61,676 bases of DNA from Rubrivirga marina (GCF_002283365.1 NZ_MQWD01000001.1:3360255-3421930); one strand, 5' to 3'; counted from the stretch's first letter, positions 8,239-16,502 are shown. Made by a program: numbers and translations. Notes: generated by a model from the letters alone, not told the origin.

Positions 8239-8604
8239 CTAGCCCCCGAGGTGCCGCCCCGCCCAGAGACCAGCCGCGACGAACAGGAGCCCGACGACGA
8301 CGCTCCCGAGCGCGTTCGCGACCGCCAGCCCCGGCCGCCCGGCTTCCCAGAGGAGGAGCGTGTCGGCCGAGTAGGTCGAGAACGTCGTGAACGCGCCGAG
8401 GCCGCCGACGAGAATCGCGAGGCGGGCGTCGTCGCCTCGGACGACGGGAATCGCGAGGCCGATGAGGAGGCAGCCGATCGCGTTGGCCGCCCAGGTCCCC
8501 CACGGCACCCCCTCTCCGCCCCACCGCAGCCCGACGAGCGTCACGCCGTAGCGAGCGAGGGCGCCGAGCGCACCGCCGAGGCCGACGAGGAGGATGGAAC
8601 GCAC
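8239..8604 (-). CDS. crcB: Fluoride ion channel FluC/CrcB
   Basis: FluC is a small dual-topology dimeric channel that lets toxic fluoride out of the cytoplasm. The 121-residue product has four hydrophobic helices and the family motifs: Gly-rich N-terminus with GALARYG, pore Asn41 in WAANAIGC, and the phenylalanine box/sodium-site segment GGLGAFTTFSTYS (Phe72, Phe75, Ser76). Start is GTG at 8604. No fluoride riboswitch is obvious upstream; instead a three-copy GGGGAYT heptamer array begins 3-4 bp before the start codon. Confidence 0.93.
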   Translation of the reverse strand: MRSILLVGLGGALGALARYGVTLVGLRWGGEGVPWGTWAANAIGCLLIGLAIPVVRGDDARLAILVGGLGAFTTFSTYSADTLLLWEAGRPGLAVANALGSVVVGLLFVAAGLWAGRHLGG

Positions 8605-8607
8605 GCG

Positions 8608-8630
8608 GGGGACTGGGGATTGGGGACTGG
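8608..8630 (+). repeat. STRR-like heptamer array (3 copies) before crcB
   Basis: Three consecutive heptamers GGGGACT, GGGGATT, GGGGACT plus GG lie 4-26 bp upstream of the crcB GTG start (crcB reads the other strand, CCCCAGT/CCCCAAT). The consensus matches the cyanobacterial short tandemly repeated repetitive sequence CCCCART as I remember it. A seven-copy sister array lies before the mmcQ-like gene at 47857. Confidence 0.85.
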
Positions 8631-8664
8631 AAGTTGCGGCGGGAATCCGCCCCCGGTGGGTCGA

Positions 8665-9690
8665 TCAGCCCCCGGTCTCCGCGAGGTACTCGGCGCCTCG
8701 TCCCTTGATCTGCTCGTCCCAGACCTGCATCCACTCCGGGCCCTCTTCGGAGAGCCGGTTCCAGTCGAGGTCCATCGGCGTGAACGTGCCGTCGGCCATC
8801 CAGTCGGGGAGTCGATCCGCCTCGATGTCGGTTCGGGCGGGGATGCGGTGGTAGGCCTCGGCCTGGCGGAGGAGCGCGGCCTCGGTCGTCACGAACTCGA
8901 TGAACTGGCGGGCGAGGTCGGGCTGCGGCGCGCCGGCCGGGATGCCGATGGCGTCGACGAGGACCGGCGTGCCGGAGTCGGGCGCGCGGAAGCCGAACGG
9001 GTAGTCCTGCGCCTGGAGGTACGTGTCGGGGAGGTTCCAGAGCGTGAGGTCGGCCTCGCCGCGGGCGATGCGGAGGTAGAGCTGCGTCGGGTTGGCGGCG
9101 TAGCCGGCCGTGTTCTGGTCGAGCCGCGCGAGCCAGCGGTAGCCCTCCTCGACGCTCGGCTGGCGGAGGATGAGTGCCCCCCAGATCGTCCGCATCGTGC
9201 CCGACTCGAGGGGCGAGCGGATGAGCAGCCGCCCTTCGTACCGGTCGTCGAGGAGGTCGTCCCAATCGGCGGGCACGTCCGCCTCTTCAAGGGCGTCGGT
9301 GTTGAAGAGGACGCCCTCGGGCGTGAGGTAGGTGCCCCACCAGCGGCCGTCGGCGTCGCGGGCGTCGGGCGGGACCGCGCCGGCCCAGGACGGCGTGAAC
9401 GGCTGGAGGAGGCTGTCGGCGGCGGCGCGCATGAAGAGCGTTTGGGGGGCGCCCCACCAGACCGAGGCCTGGGGGTTCGCCCGCTCTCCTGCGATCCGGT
9501 CGTAGACCTCCTGGCTGCCCAGGTCGATCCACTGGACGTCGACCGTCGGGTTCTCGGCCTCAAACGACTCCTCGTACTCGCGAAGCATCTCCTTGCCGTG
9601 GGGCGAGTAGACGAGGAGCGGGGTGCGGCCGTCGCCGCCACAGGCGGAGAGCACGAGGACGGCAATGAGGCAGAGGACCAGTCGGGGCAC
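8665..9690 (-). CDS. Lipoprotein ABC substrate-binding protein (iron type)
   Basis: A 341-residue lipoprotein starting at the GTG at 9690, with a hydrophobic leader and lipobox LSAC (Cys17). The body is a type-II periplasmic-binding fold of the Fe(III)/spermidine/thiamine class: LLVYSPHGKEMLREYEESFE near the N-terminus, VWWGAPQTLF, GTYLTPEGVLFNTDAL and LIRSPLESGTMRTIWGALI. It would capture a solute outside the inner membrane and deliver it to an ABC permease. No permease or ATPase gene is adjacent, so it is an orphan here. Iron is the likely ligand from fold similarity, but the metal-binding tyrosines cannot be assigned with confidence. Confidence 0.8.
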   Translation of the reverse strand: MPRLVLCLIAVLVLSACGGDGRTPLLVYSPHGKEMLREYEESFEAENPTVDVQWIDLGSQEVYDRIAGERANPQASVWWGAPQTLFMRAAADSLLQPFTPSWAGAVPPDARDADGRWWGTYLTPEGVLFNTDALEEADVPADWDDLLDDRYEGRLLIRSPLESGTMRTIWGALILRQPSVEEGYRWLARLDQNTAGYAANPTQLYLRIARGEADLTLWNLPDTYLQAQDYPFGFRAPDSGTPVLVDAIGIPAGAPQPDLARQFIEFVTTEAALLRQAEAYHRIPARTDIEADRLPDWMADGTFTPMDLDWNRLSEEGPEWMQVWDEQIKGRGAEYLAETGG

Positions 9691-9808
9691 GGCGGCGTCG
9701 GGAGGGCGCGCCGGGTATCGCCCTGAGACGAGCGACGTTCCCGGGCGGTGGATGTGGCCTCCCCCATCGGCGCCCGGACTATCATTGGAGGTCTGTCTCC
9801 CCGTCCTC
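9691..9808. promoter_or_regulatory. Divergent intergenic region
   Basis: This 118-bp gap separates the divergent substrate-binding protein gene (minus, starts at 9690) and the M61 peptidase gene (plus, starts at 9809), so it must hold promoters for both. I cannot pick out reliable -33/-7 boxes. Confidence 0.5.
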
Positions 9809-11620
9809 ATGCGCCGCCTCCTTCTCCTCCTCGTCCTCGCCACGCCACTCGCGGCCCAGCCCGTCCACTACGACGTGTCGTGGCCGAACGCGGCCGCCCA
9901 CGAGACGGAGTTCACCGCGACGTTCGCAGGGGTCGGCGAGGCGCCGCTCCACGTCGTCATGAGCCGGACCTCGCCGGGGCGGTACGCGCTCCATGAGTTC
10001 GCCAAGAACGTGTTCGATGTCAGCGCGACCGACGGCGCCGGCCGGCCGGTCGGCGTCCAGCGCGTCACGCCGTACGAGTGGGTCGTGTGGGGCCACGACG
10101 GCACCGTCCGGTTCGATTACACGCTCTACGCGAACCGCGCCGACGGGACCTACGCCGGGGTCGACACGACGCACGCGCATTACAACATGCCGGCGGCCTT
10201 CGTGTGGGCGCGCGGGCTGGAAGGCCGTCCCCACCAGGCCACGTTCCACCCTCTCCCCGGCTGGCGCGTCGCCACCCAGCTCGTCGCGACCGACGAGCCG
10301 AACACGTTTGAGGCGCCCGACCTCGCGTACTTCATGGACTCGCCGACGGAGGTCAGCGCGTTCGATCTCTACGAGTGGGAGCAGGGGGGCCAGACGTACC
10401 GGATGGCGCTCCACCACCTCGGCACGGACGCCGAGGCGGAGGCCTACGTCGAGATGGCTCAGGACGTCATCGCCGAGCAAGCGGCCGTGTTCGGGGCCTA
10501 CCCCGAGTTCGACCACGGCACCTACACCTTCCTCGCCGACTACCTCCCGTGGGTCGCCGGCGACGGGATGGAGCACCGGAACTCGACGATCCTCACGAGC
10601 ACCGGGTCGCTGGCGGAGCCGCTGGGCGTGCTCGGCACGCTCGCCCACGAGCACTTCCACGCCTGGAACATGGAGCGCCTCCGCGACGCGGCGCTCGAGC
10701 CGTTCGACTTCGAGGCCGCCAACATGTCCGAGAACCTGTGGTTCGGCGAGGGCTTCACCAGCTACTACGACGGGCTCACGCGCGTGCGTGCCGGCGCCAT
10801 GACCCTGGAGGAGTACGCGGCCGACATGACGGGCCAGCTCAACTACGTCCTCCTATCGCCCGCCCGCGCAACCCGAGGGCCGGCCGAGATGAGCCGGATG
10901 GCGACGTTCGTCGATGCGGCCTCAGCCATCGACGAGGTCGCCTACAACAACACGTTCGTCTCGTACTACACCTGGGGCGAGATCCTGGGCTTCGGCCTCG
11001 ACCTCGCGCTCCGTCAGCGCTACGACGCCACGCTCGACGACGTGATGCGGACGATGTGGGAAGAGTTCGGCGAGCACCAGCACGCGACGACGCCGGCGCG
11101 ACCGTACACGGCGGCCGACATCGAGCGCGTCCTCGGCGAGGTCTCCGGCGCCCCGGCCTGGGCCGCCGACGTCTTCGACCGCACGATCGAGGCGGGCGGG
11201 GTCCTCGACTACGCGGCGCTGGTCGAGCCGGCCGGCCTCGTGCTCCGCCCAGCCCGACCCGATCACGGATGGTTCGGACCGGTGGCGCTCCAAGCGGGCG
11301 ACGGCGGCAGCCTCGTGATCGCGCCGGTCCGCCCCGGCACGCCGGCCTACGCCGCGGGGCTCTCGTCCGGCGACCGGCTCCTCACCGTCGACGGTGTCGC
11401 GGCGACCTCGACGCAGGCCGTGACCGACGTGCTCGCGGACGCCGCGCCCGGCGACGAGGTGACCGTCACCTACGAGCAGCGGGGCCAGATCAAGACCGCG
11501 CGCGTGGCACTCCTCGCCGACCCGGCGCTCGAGCTCGTGACGTTCGAGGCCGCCGGCCGGCCCGTCACCGATGAGATCCGAGCGTTCCGCGAGGCGTGGC
11601 TCGGCTCGAAGGCCGGCTGA
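9809..11620 (+). CDS. M61-family glycyl aminopeptidase with PDZ domain
   Basis: A 603-residue secreted zinc peptidase. Signal peptide 1-17 (MRRLLLLLVLATPLAAQ); N-terminal beta domain ~18-165; catalytic domain with GDGMEHRNST (~251-260), zinc motif HEHFHAWN (His280, Glu281, His284) and the third ligand Glu314 in WFGEGFTSYY; PDZ domain ~505-590 (PVRPGTPAYAAGLSSGDRLL). These are the diagnostic M61 motifs, a family that removes N-terminal glycine or alanine from peptides. The start at 9809 is chosen for the signal peptide. A palindrome 12 bp past the stop separates it from a convergent small gene. Confidence 0.92.
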   Translation: MRRLLLLLVLATPLAAQPVHYDVSWPNAAAHETEFTATFAGVGEAPLHVVMSRTSPGRYALHEFAKNVFDVSATDGAGRPVGVQRVTPYEWVVWGHDGTVRFDYTLYANRADGTYAGVDTTHAHYNMPAAFVWARGLEGRPHQATFHPLPGWRVATQLVATDEPNTFEAPDLAYFMDSPTEVSAFDLYEWEQGGQTYRMALHHLGTDAEAEAYVEMAQDVIAEQAAVFGAYPEFDHGTYTFLADYLPWVAGDGMEHRNSTILTSTGSLAEPLGVLGTLAHEHFHAWNMERLRDAALEPFDFEAANMSENLWFGEGFTSYYDGLTRVRAGAMTLEEYAADMTGQLNYVLLSPARATRGPAEMSRMATFVDAASAIDEVAYNNTFVSYYTWGEILGFGLDLALRQRYDATLDDVMRTMWEEFGEHQHATTPARPYTAADIERVLGEVSGAPAWAADVFDRTIEAGGVLDYAALVEPAGLVLRPARPDHGWFGPVALQAGDGGSLVIAPVRPGTPAYAAGLSSGDRLLTVDGVAATSTQAVTDVLADAAPGDEVTVTYEQRGQIKTARVALLADPALELVTFEAAGRPVTDEIRAFREAWLGSKAG

Positions 11621-11631
11621 TCCACCGGTTC

Positions 11632-11650
11632 GGCCTCGGCGTCGAGGCGG
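11632..11650. terminator. Palindromic terminator between convergent genes
   Basis: The sequence CGGCCTCGGCGTCGAGGCG (11632-11650) is a diverged copy of the CCGCCTCGG/CCGAGGCGG family seen at five other gene ends. It pairs as GCCTCG/CGAGGC and lies between the M61 peptidase stop (11620) and the convergent gene stop (11662), so it may serve both. Confidence 0.5.
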
Positions 11651-11661
11651 AGGGAGTCGGC

Positions 11662-11865
11662 CTAGGCCTGCCCGTGGGCGACGACGTGCGGTCGCTGGCG
11701 GTCGGCGTAGGCCTCTCGGTAGTCCGCCTCGCGGCGGGCCTCGGCGTCGGCGACTTCGAGGAGCGCCTCCTGCACGAGCTCGCGGAGCCAGTCGCGGTTT
11801 TCGCGGAGCACCTCGGTGAGGGCGTCTTTCAGGGCGTCGCGGTCGGGGGTAGCGAAGTCGGGCAT
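11662..11865 (-). CDS. Small helical protein, antitoxin-like, unknown
   Basis: A 67-residue acidic protein starting at the ATG at 11865 (MPDFATPDRDALKDAL). Almost the whole chain is predicted amphipathic helix (LTEVLRENRDWLRELVQEAL, then LEVADAEARREADYREAYAD). Length and pattern recall the antitoxin partners of some PIN/RelE toxins, but no toxin gene is adjacent, so this is only a resemblance. Codon use with G/C in third positions supports it as coding. It lies alone between two terminators. Confidence 0.5.
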   Translation of the reverse strand: MPDFATPDRDALKDALTEVLRENRDWLRELVQEALLEVADAEARREADYREAYADRQRPHVVAHGQA

Positions 11866-11920
11866 GCGGGCCGGGTGAGAACGATGCAGAAGGTAGGTGC
11901 GCACAGCATGCGCAGGGAGG

Positions 11921-11940
11921 CCGGAGGACGTGCCCTCCGG
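11921..11940 (-). terminator. Hairpin after mltF-like gene
   Basis: CCGGAGG pairs with CCTCCGG across a 6-base loop, 50 bp beyond the stop of the lytic transglycosylase gene on the minus strand. There is no T-run, so this is a GC-hairpin only. Confidence 0.45.
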
Positions 11941-11989
11941 GGTGCTTCTGAACGCCCTACACGCGGAGCCCGTTGGAGATCCGGGGCGC

Positions 11990-13540
11990 TCAGGCGCCCA
12001 GTTCCTGGTCCGGCACGGCATCAGCGCCCTCCTCGCCCTCGACGAACTGGCGGTAGTGCTCGTAGCGCTCAAGGATGATCGAGACGTAGTGGACGGGCTC
12101 CAGGCCGCGGGCGTACCCGTGCCGGACCTCCGGCCGGTTGTAGACGCTCGGGTCCGACTTCTGGAGGAGCCAGTACGCGACGTCCTCCCAGAGCCGGGGG
12201 TCGCCCCCCTCCGCCTCGGTCAGCCGCTGAGCGTCCATCACGTGACCGGCGCCCGCGTTGTAGCTGGCGAGGATGAACTTGACCCGCTCGTCCGGGTCGG
12301 GGATGCGCTCCGCCCAGTAGTTGTCCTCGAGCCACTTGAGGTAGCGCGCAGCGGCCTCGATGTTGGCCTCGGGGTCGTAGGGGTCGCCGAGACCGAGGTC
12401 GCGGGCCGTGCCGGGCATGATCTGGAGGAGGCCCATGGCGCCGGCCCACGACCGGGCTCGCGGCTCGAACCGGCTCTCCTGGTACATCTGGCTGCCGAGG
12501 AGCCGCCAGTCCCACCCGACCGTCGGGGCGTAGCGCTTGAGGTAGTCGTCGTAGCCCGAGAGGTTGCCGGTCCGGCCCGTCAAGAAGCCGGTCTCCACGC
12601 GCTCGCGGTAGCCACGCCGGTCGACGTAGTACTTCCGGTAGAGCTGGTTCCACCGCCGCGTCTCGCGGTTCTCGGAGATCCACGTGTTGAGCGACGACAG
12701 GAGCTCCGGCGCGTTGTCGCGGACGGCCCACGCCACGCCGTGCGGCGCCCCGATCGCAGGGCGGACCGTGAGGTTCGTGTAGTACCCCTCCTCAAGCTGG
12801 GCCACGTTCTCCTGCGCCACGGTCAGCTCGATGTTGCCGACGGCCACGTTCCGGATGAGCGCCTCGCTCGTCGTGTCGACCTCGACGACCTCGATGGGGC
12901 CGCCGATCTCGGTCTCCAGCTCGACGAGGCGGGACACGTAGGGGTCGTCGCTGGGAAGGAAGACGGACTGGCCGGCGAGGTCGGCCGGCCGCTGGACGCG
13001 CCGCGCACGGATGGTAATCGGGTCGGTCGGGACGTCGCCCGTCGTGTCGACCTGCTCGGCCCGCTCGGCGATGGCCGAGGGCACCTCGGGCGTCTCGACC
13101 TCCGTCGTGTCGATCGGCCCCGTCGCCTGGACGACGGCCGGCTGCGTCTCGTACAGGTTGTTCGTGAACCCGAAGTTCGACGTGTCCTCCTCGACCGGCT
13201 GGAGCCGCGACGCCGCGATGTCGCCGAGGCCGGCGTTGAGGTAGTACAGGATGCTGTCGCGCGGGACAACGCGGATCTGGAACACGACGTCCTGGTCCTC
13301 GGCGAAGTCCCGGAGCAGCTCGTACTCAAAGCCGAAGGCCTGGCCCCGGTACAGGAAGTAGCTGGTCGAGGTGTAGGAGGTGAGGGCGACGAGCGTGTCG
13401 CGCTCGAGGATGTCGCCGAGGTCGCGCTCGATGGGCTCCGGGATGACGACCCCCTCGGGGTCGGCCGTGGTGCGAATGGCCGCGGCGACGAGCCCTCCGA
13501 GGATGAGGAGGGCGACGACGGCAAAAGACTTCCGGAGCAT
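11990..13540 (-). CDS. mltF: MltF-type membrane-bound lytic transglycosylase
   Basis: MltF cleaves the glycan strands of peptidoglycan to 1,6-anhydromuropeptides at the outer membrane or periplasm. The 516-residue product has an N-terminal membrane anchor/signal (~5-22), a substrate-binding-like domain ~45-320 (LVALTSYTSTSYFLYRGQAF), and the SLT catalytic domain ~340-480 with Glu355 in MYQESRF, then GAMGLLQIMPGTARDLGL and ILASYNAGAGHV. An acidic Pro/Thr-rich insertion at ~142-187 interrupts the first domain, which is not usual. The start at 13540 (MLRKSF) was chosen over an upstream ATG because it places the basic residues directly before the hydrophobic core. Confidence 0.9.
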   Translation of the reverse strand: MLRKSFAVVALLILGGLVAAAIRTTADPEGVVIPEPIERDLGDILERDTLVALTSYTSTSYFLYRGQAFGFEYELLRDFAEDQDVVFQIRVVPRDSILYYLNAGLGDIAASRLQPVEEDTSNFGFTNNLYETQPAVVQATGPIDTTEVETPEVPSAIAERAEQVDTTGDVPTDPITIRARRVQRPADLAGQSVFLPSDDPYVSRLVELETEIGGPIEVVEVDTTSEALIRNVAVGNIELTVAQENVAQLEEGYYTNLTVRPAIGAPHGVAWAVRDNAPELLSSLNTWISENRETRRWNQLYRKYYVDRRGYRERVETGFLTGRTGNLSGYDDYLKRYAPTVGWDWRLLGSQMYQESRFEPRARSWAGAMGLLQIMPGTARDLGLGDPYDPEANIEAAARYLKWLEDNYWAERIPDPDERVKFILASYNAGAGHVMDAQRLTEAEGGDPRLWEDVAYWLLQKSDPSVYNRPEVRHGYARGLEPVHYVSIILERYEHYRQFVEGEEGADAVPDQELGA

Positions 13541-13570
13541 GAGGGGCGAAGAGAAAGGTGGGTCTCTTAC

Positions 13571-13592
13571 GGTCCCCTCCAAGGAGGGGTCC
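13571..13592 (-). terminator. Hairpin terminator after M14-like gene
   Basis: GGTCCCCTCC pairs with GGAGGGGTCC with one mismatch and a two-base gap, about 39 bp beyond the stop of the M14-like gene on the minus strand and upstream of mltF. Strong GC stem, no T-run. Confidence 0.5.
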
Positions 13593-13630
13593 GCCCCCCC
13601 ACCCGCTCCTCACAGGGAATCAGTCTCCGG

Positions 13631-14530
13631 CTACCGCTGCGCGTCGAGCACGTCGAGGAGCGCGAGGAGCATCGCCGCCTGCTCCTCGCGGTGCCCGTGC
13701 TGGGCCTCGACATTGACGTACGGCACGGCACGCCGCGCGGCCCACACCGACAGCGAGCCGTCGTCGGTCGCCGCGTCGTTGTCCTGGAGCACCGCGTTGA
13801 ACCCGCGCGCCACGAGCGCGTCGTAGATCGCCCGGTCGGTCACGAAGAAGAAGTCGTCGGGGTCTGTCCCGTTGTGAACCGTGACGGCCGCGGCGTCGGA
13901 GGCGTACGGGGCACCGGGCCCGTACGAGGCGGCCGAGTAGTTGGCGTCGGTGTTGTTGTGGAGCGTCAGGACGACGGCCGGCGGCTCGGCCGCGTAGACG
14001 GCGAGGACGGAGTCGGCGAAGGCCGCCAGAGCCGCCTCCGCCCGCTCATCGGCGGTCGAGAGCGAGCCGAGCGTCCGCGTCCGGCCGGCCGGAGTGAACA
14101 TCCGGTTCGGGTCGGCCTCGTAGCGCGCGCCGCCGACGGAGAACCTCACGTTCCGGTCGCCCGAGTGGACGAGCTCGACCACCCGACCTCCTCGCTCACG
14201 GAGCACGTCGAGCGCGGCCTCCACCGACGTGCCCTCGTCGTCGTGGAGGTTGAGCGCGTTGAGCGGGAACGCCTCGAACCCCGGCGACCCGAGCGCGTCC
14301 GGAATCGGCGCCGTATGGACGCGGACGACGGCCTCCCCGCTCCCCATCGGCACCGGGACGTCGACGGTCCGGACCGAGTCGATGTCGACCGGGGCCCCGA
14401 CGTCGTCGGCCCGCGCGATCACCGAGTCCGCCCGCCTCGGGTACGGGTCAGGCACGGCCGCCGGCTTGTCCACCGGCTGGGCGCAGGCGGGCGCGGCAAG
14501 GGCGACGGCGAGGAAGAGGGCGAGGCGCAT
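13631..14530 (-). CDS. Putative M14-like zinc metallohydrolase, exported
   Basis: A 299-residue exported protein with a signal peptide (MRLALFLAVALAAPACAQ; Cys16 could be a lipobox, APAC). I do not recognise a named family. The conserved-looking residues fall in the order expected of M14 carboxypeptidase/deacylase folds: His96-x-x-Glu99 in LNLHDDEGTS, Arg143 in DPNRMF, His191 in LTLHNN, and Glu275 in VNVEAQHGH. In M14 these would be the two zinc ligands, substrate Arg, third zinc His and catalytic Glu. This assignment is inference. The substrate could be a peptide, a peptidoglycan stem peptide or an amidated small molecule. Neighbours mltF and a Na/Pi transporter do not decide it. Confidence 0.6.
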   Translation of the reverse strand: MRLALFLAVALAAPACAQPVDKPAAVPDPYPRRADSVIARADDVGAPVDIDSVRTVDVPVPMGSGEAVVRVHTAPIPDALGSPGFEAFPLNALNLHDDEGTSVEAALDVLRERGGRVVELVHSGDRNVRFSVGGARYEADPNRMFTPAGRTRTLGSLSTADERAEAALAAFADSVLAVYAAEPPAVVLTLHNNTDANYSAASYGPGAPYASDAAAVTVHNGTDPDDFFFVTDRAIYDALVARGFNAVLQDNDAATDDGSLSVWAARRAVPYVNVEAQHGHREEQAAMLLALLDVLDAQR

Positions 14531-14592
14531 GGGGTCCGGGGGGCGTCGGGCGTTCAACGGACGAACGGCCCCGACGCTCCCTCTCCTGCCCG

Positions 14593-15816
14593 CTAGATCA
14601 AGAACTCGAGCGCCAGCGGGAGCAGGTAGAACAGCCCGACGATGTAGGCCACCGCGTAGAGCCGGTTCTTGAACGCCAGCTCGCCGACCCACTCGGCCAT
14701 CCGGATCGGGATGTTGCGGACGACCTTGAGCGGGTAGATCAGCACGATCCCGAACACGTTGAACAGGAAGTGGCAGAACGCGACCGTCAGGCCGGCCACG
14801 GCGGCGGGCTCACCGCTCGTCACGGCCACGAGGGCCGCCAGCATGGCCGTCGCCGTCGTGCCCACGTTGGCGCCGAGCATGTAGGGGAAGACGCGCGGCA
14901 CGGTCAGGATGCCGGCCCCGATGAGCGGCACGACGATCGAGGTCGAGACCGACGACGACTGGACGAGGAACGTCAGGACGAGCCCGAAGGCCATGGCCTT
15001 GAGCGGGTTGCCGAACACGTACTTGTCGAGCACGCCCTCCATCCGCCCCAGCACGAACCCCTTGAGGACCACGACGAGGTAGCGGAGCGCGATGAACAGC
15101 AGGATCAGCCCGACGATCGCCATCAGCCACGGGATCTCGCCGAGGAGCGAGGCGATCAGACCGGACACGATCTCGAACGGCGTGTCGCCGAGGTCGCCGG
15201 AGTCGACGCCCGGGATGGCTTCGGCAAGGACCGTCGCCGGCCGCGAGATCACGCCGAAAAACACCTCGAGCGGCAGCAGGACGAGGACCGACAGCCAGTT
15301 AAAGAAGTCGTGGACGGTCGCGCCGGCCATGGCCCGTCGGAATTCGTCGGGCCGCGTCACGTGGCCCATCGACACGATCGTGTTGGTCACGGTCGTCCCG
15401 ATGTTGGCCCCCATGATCACGGGGACCGCGTTCGCGAGCGGGAGCGAGCCCGTCGCCACGAGCGTCACGACCAACGACGTCGTCGTCGACGACGACTGGA
15501 CGAGGCTCGTCACGAGGATGCCCGTGATGAGCGCCAGGAGCGGGCTGTGCGTCGCCCGCGCGAGGAACCCCTCGAGGTCGAACGTCCCCTGCCCCAGCGC
15601 CTTGATCCCGTCGCCCATGAGCTCGAGCGCGACGACGAACAGGAACAGGATCGCGAACAGGGCGAGCAGGCGGACCCAGATCGGGCCGCGCCCGGAGCCC
15701 GTTGCCGGGTCGCCGTCGAGGTCGAGCTCGTCGACGGGGACCGGGCCGGTCAGCGCGTCGAGGTGCTCGCGGCGCGTGGGCGCGGAGGGTGGCAGGGCGT
15801 CGTCGGGAGTGGGCAT
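14593..15816 (-). CDS. Na/Pi cotransporter family protein (NptA-like)
   Basis: A 407-residue inner-membrane sodium-phosphate symporter. After a hydrophilic N-terminus (~1-45) come two inverted Na/Pi repeats, each with the diagnostic QSSS motif: LVQSSSTTTS (107-110) and LVQSSSVSTS (286-289), plus GANIGTTVTN and GANVGTTATA. The PhoU domain usually fused at the C-terminus of these transporters is instead encoded by the upstream gene. The two frames overlap by 67 bp (15750-15816), and no shorter convincing start exists until the first membrane helix. Phosphate uptake or export is inferred from the family. Confidence 0.9.
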   Translation of the reverse strand: MPTPDDALPPSAPTRREHLDALTGPVPVDELDLDGDPATGSGRGPIWVRLLALFAILFLFVVALELMGDGIKALGQGTFDLEGFLARATHSPLLALITGILVTSLVQSSSTTTSLVVTLVATGSLPLANAVPVIMGANIGTTVTNTIVSMGHVTRPDEFRRAMAGATVHDFFNWLSVLVLLPLEVFFGVISRPATVLAEAIPGVDSGDLGDTPFEIVSGLIASLLGEIPWLMAIVGLILLFIALRYLVVVLKGFVLGRMEGVLDKYVFGNPLKAMAFGLVLTFLVQSSSVSTSIVVPLIGAGILTVPRVFPYMLGANVGTTATAMLAALVAVTSGEPAAVAGLTVAFCHFLFNVFGIVLIYPLKVVRNIPIRMAEWVGELAFKNRLYAVAYIVGLFYLLPLALEFLI

Positions 15817-16502
15817 GAGCCGGGTCGAAGGGGGGACGGGTGGCCCTCGCCCCACGTCGGTGCGCCCCGGACCTGGTCGAAGGGGAGGGCCACGGCCGAG
15901 ATGATGTTCGAGAGGTGCGACGACGTCCGCCCGATCATCCGAGAGCCGACGGCGAGCACGACGGCCTCGTTCGAGGTCACGTCGTCGGCCGTGGCGAGCT
16001 CGCGGAGGTAATCGGCGACGTCCTGCTTGGTCTTGTCGTGCTCCTCCATGATGGCCCTCCCCACGCGGGAGTCGCCGACGATGAATGACCGCCGGACGCG
16101 CGGGAACGTCGACTGGACGCGGTCGCGGATCGGGCGGAGCGAGTCGACGTGCCGGCCCATCCGGGGCGACGTGGCCAACTCGGAGGCCTTCGCGATGCTC
16201 TTGGCGAGATCGCCGCACCGCTCGGCGTCCTGGACGATCGAGATGAGGAGGAGGCTCAGCGAGGTCTCGACCTTCGGGTCGGCGACCATGTGTTCCAAGA
16301 TGGCCCGCCGGATGGCCTGCTCGCGGTCGTTGATCAGGTCGTCCTGCGCGGCGAGGTCGACGTGGAGGTTCTCGTTGTCGAGCAAGCAGTTCGTGGCCGC
16401 GGCGAACATCGAGTCGGCCGTGTCGAGCATGGCGCCGAGGTCGTTCAGGGCACGGTCGACGAGCGGCGGGCGGGAGCCGGTAAGGAAGCTGAAGAGGTTC
16501 AT
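15750..16502 (-). CDS. PhoU-domain protein
   Basis: A 250-residue cytoplasmic protein of the PhoU class, three-helix bundles that bind metal clusters and modulate phosphate transport or signalling. Two PhoU repeats are seen at ~15-105 (DTADSMFAAATNCLLDNE; SLLLISIVQDAERCGDLAKS with the metal-type E-x-x-x-D pattern) and ~120-210 (RSFIVGDSRVGRAIMEEH; GRTSSHLSNIISAV). The last ~35 residues are Pro/Arg-rich, read into the start of the transporter gene and look unlike the family, as if the original stop was lost. Co-transcription with the transporter suggests it regulates it. Confidence 0.85.
   Translation of the reverse strand: MNLFSFLTGSRPPLVDRALNDLGAMLDTADSMFAAATNCLLDNENLHVDLAAQDDLINDREQAIRRAILEHMVADPKVETSLSLLLISIVQDAERCGDLAKSIAKASELATSPRMGRHVDSLRPIRDRVQSTFPRVRRSFIVGDSRVGRAIMEEHDKTKQDVADYLRELATADDVTSNEAVVLAVGSRMIGRTSSHLSNIISAVALPFDQVRGAPTWGEGHPSPLRPGSCPLPTTPCHPPRPRAASTSTR

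Noticed and set aside
8605-8664. Fluoride riboswitch before crcB
   Set aside because: Only about 60 bp separate the genes, they are filled by the heptamer array, and I see no pseudoknot-type conserved core.
11662-11865. Toxin-antitoxin module
   Set aside because: The small helical protein resembles an antitoxin, but both neighbours are unrelated enzymes and no toxin frame is adjacent.
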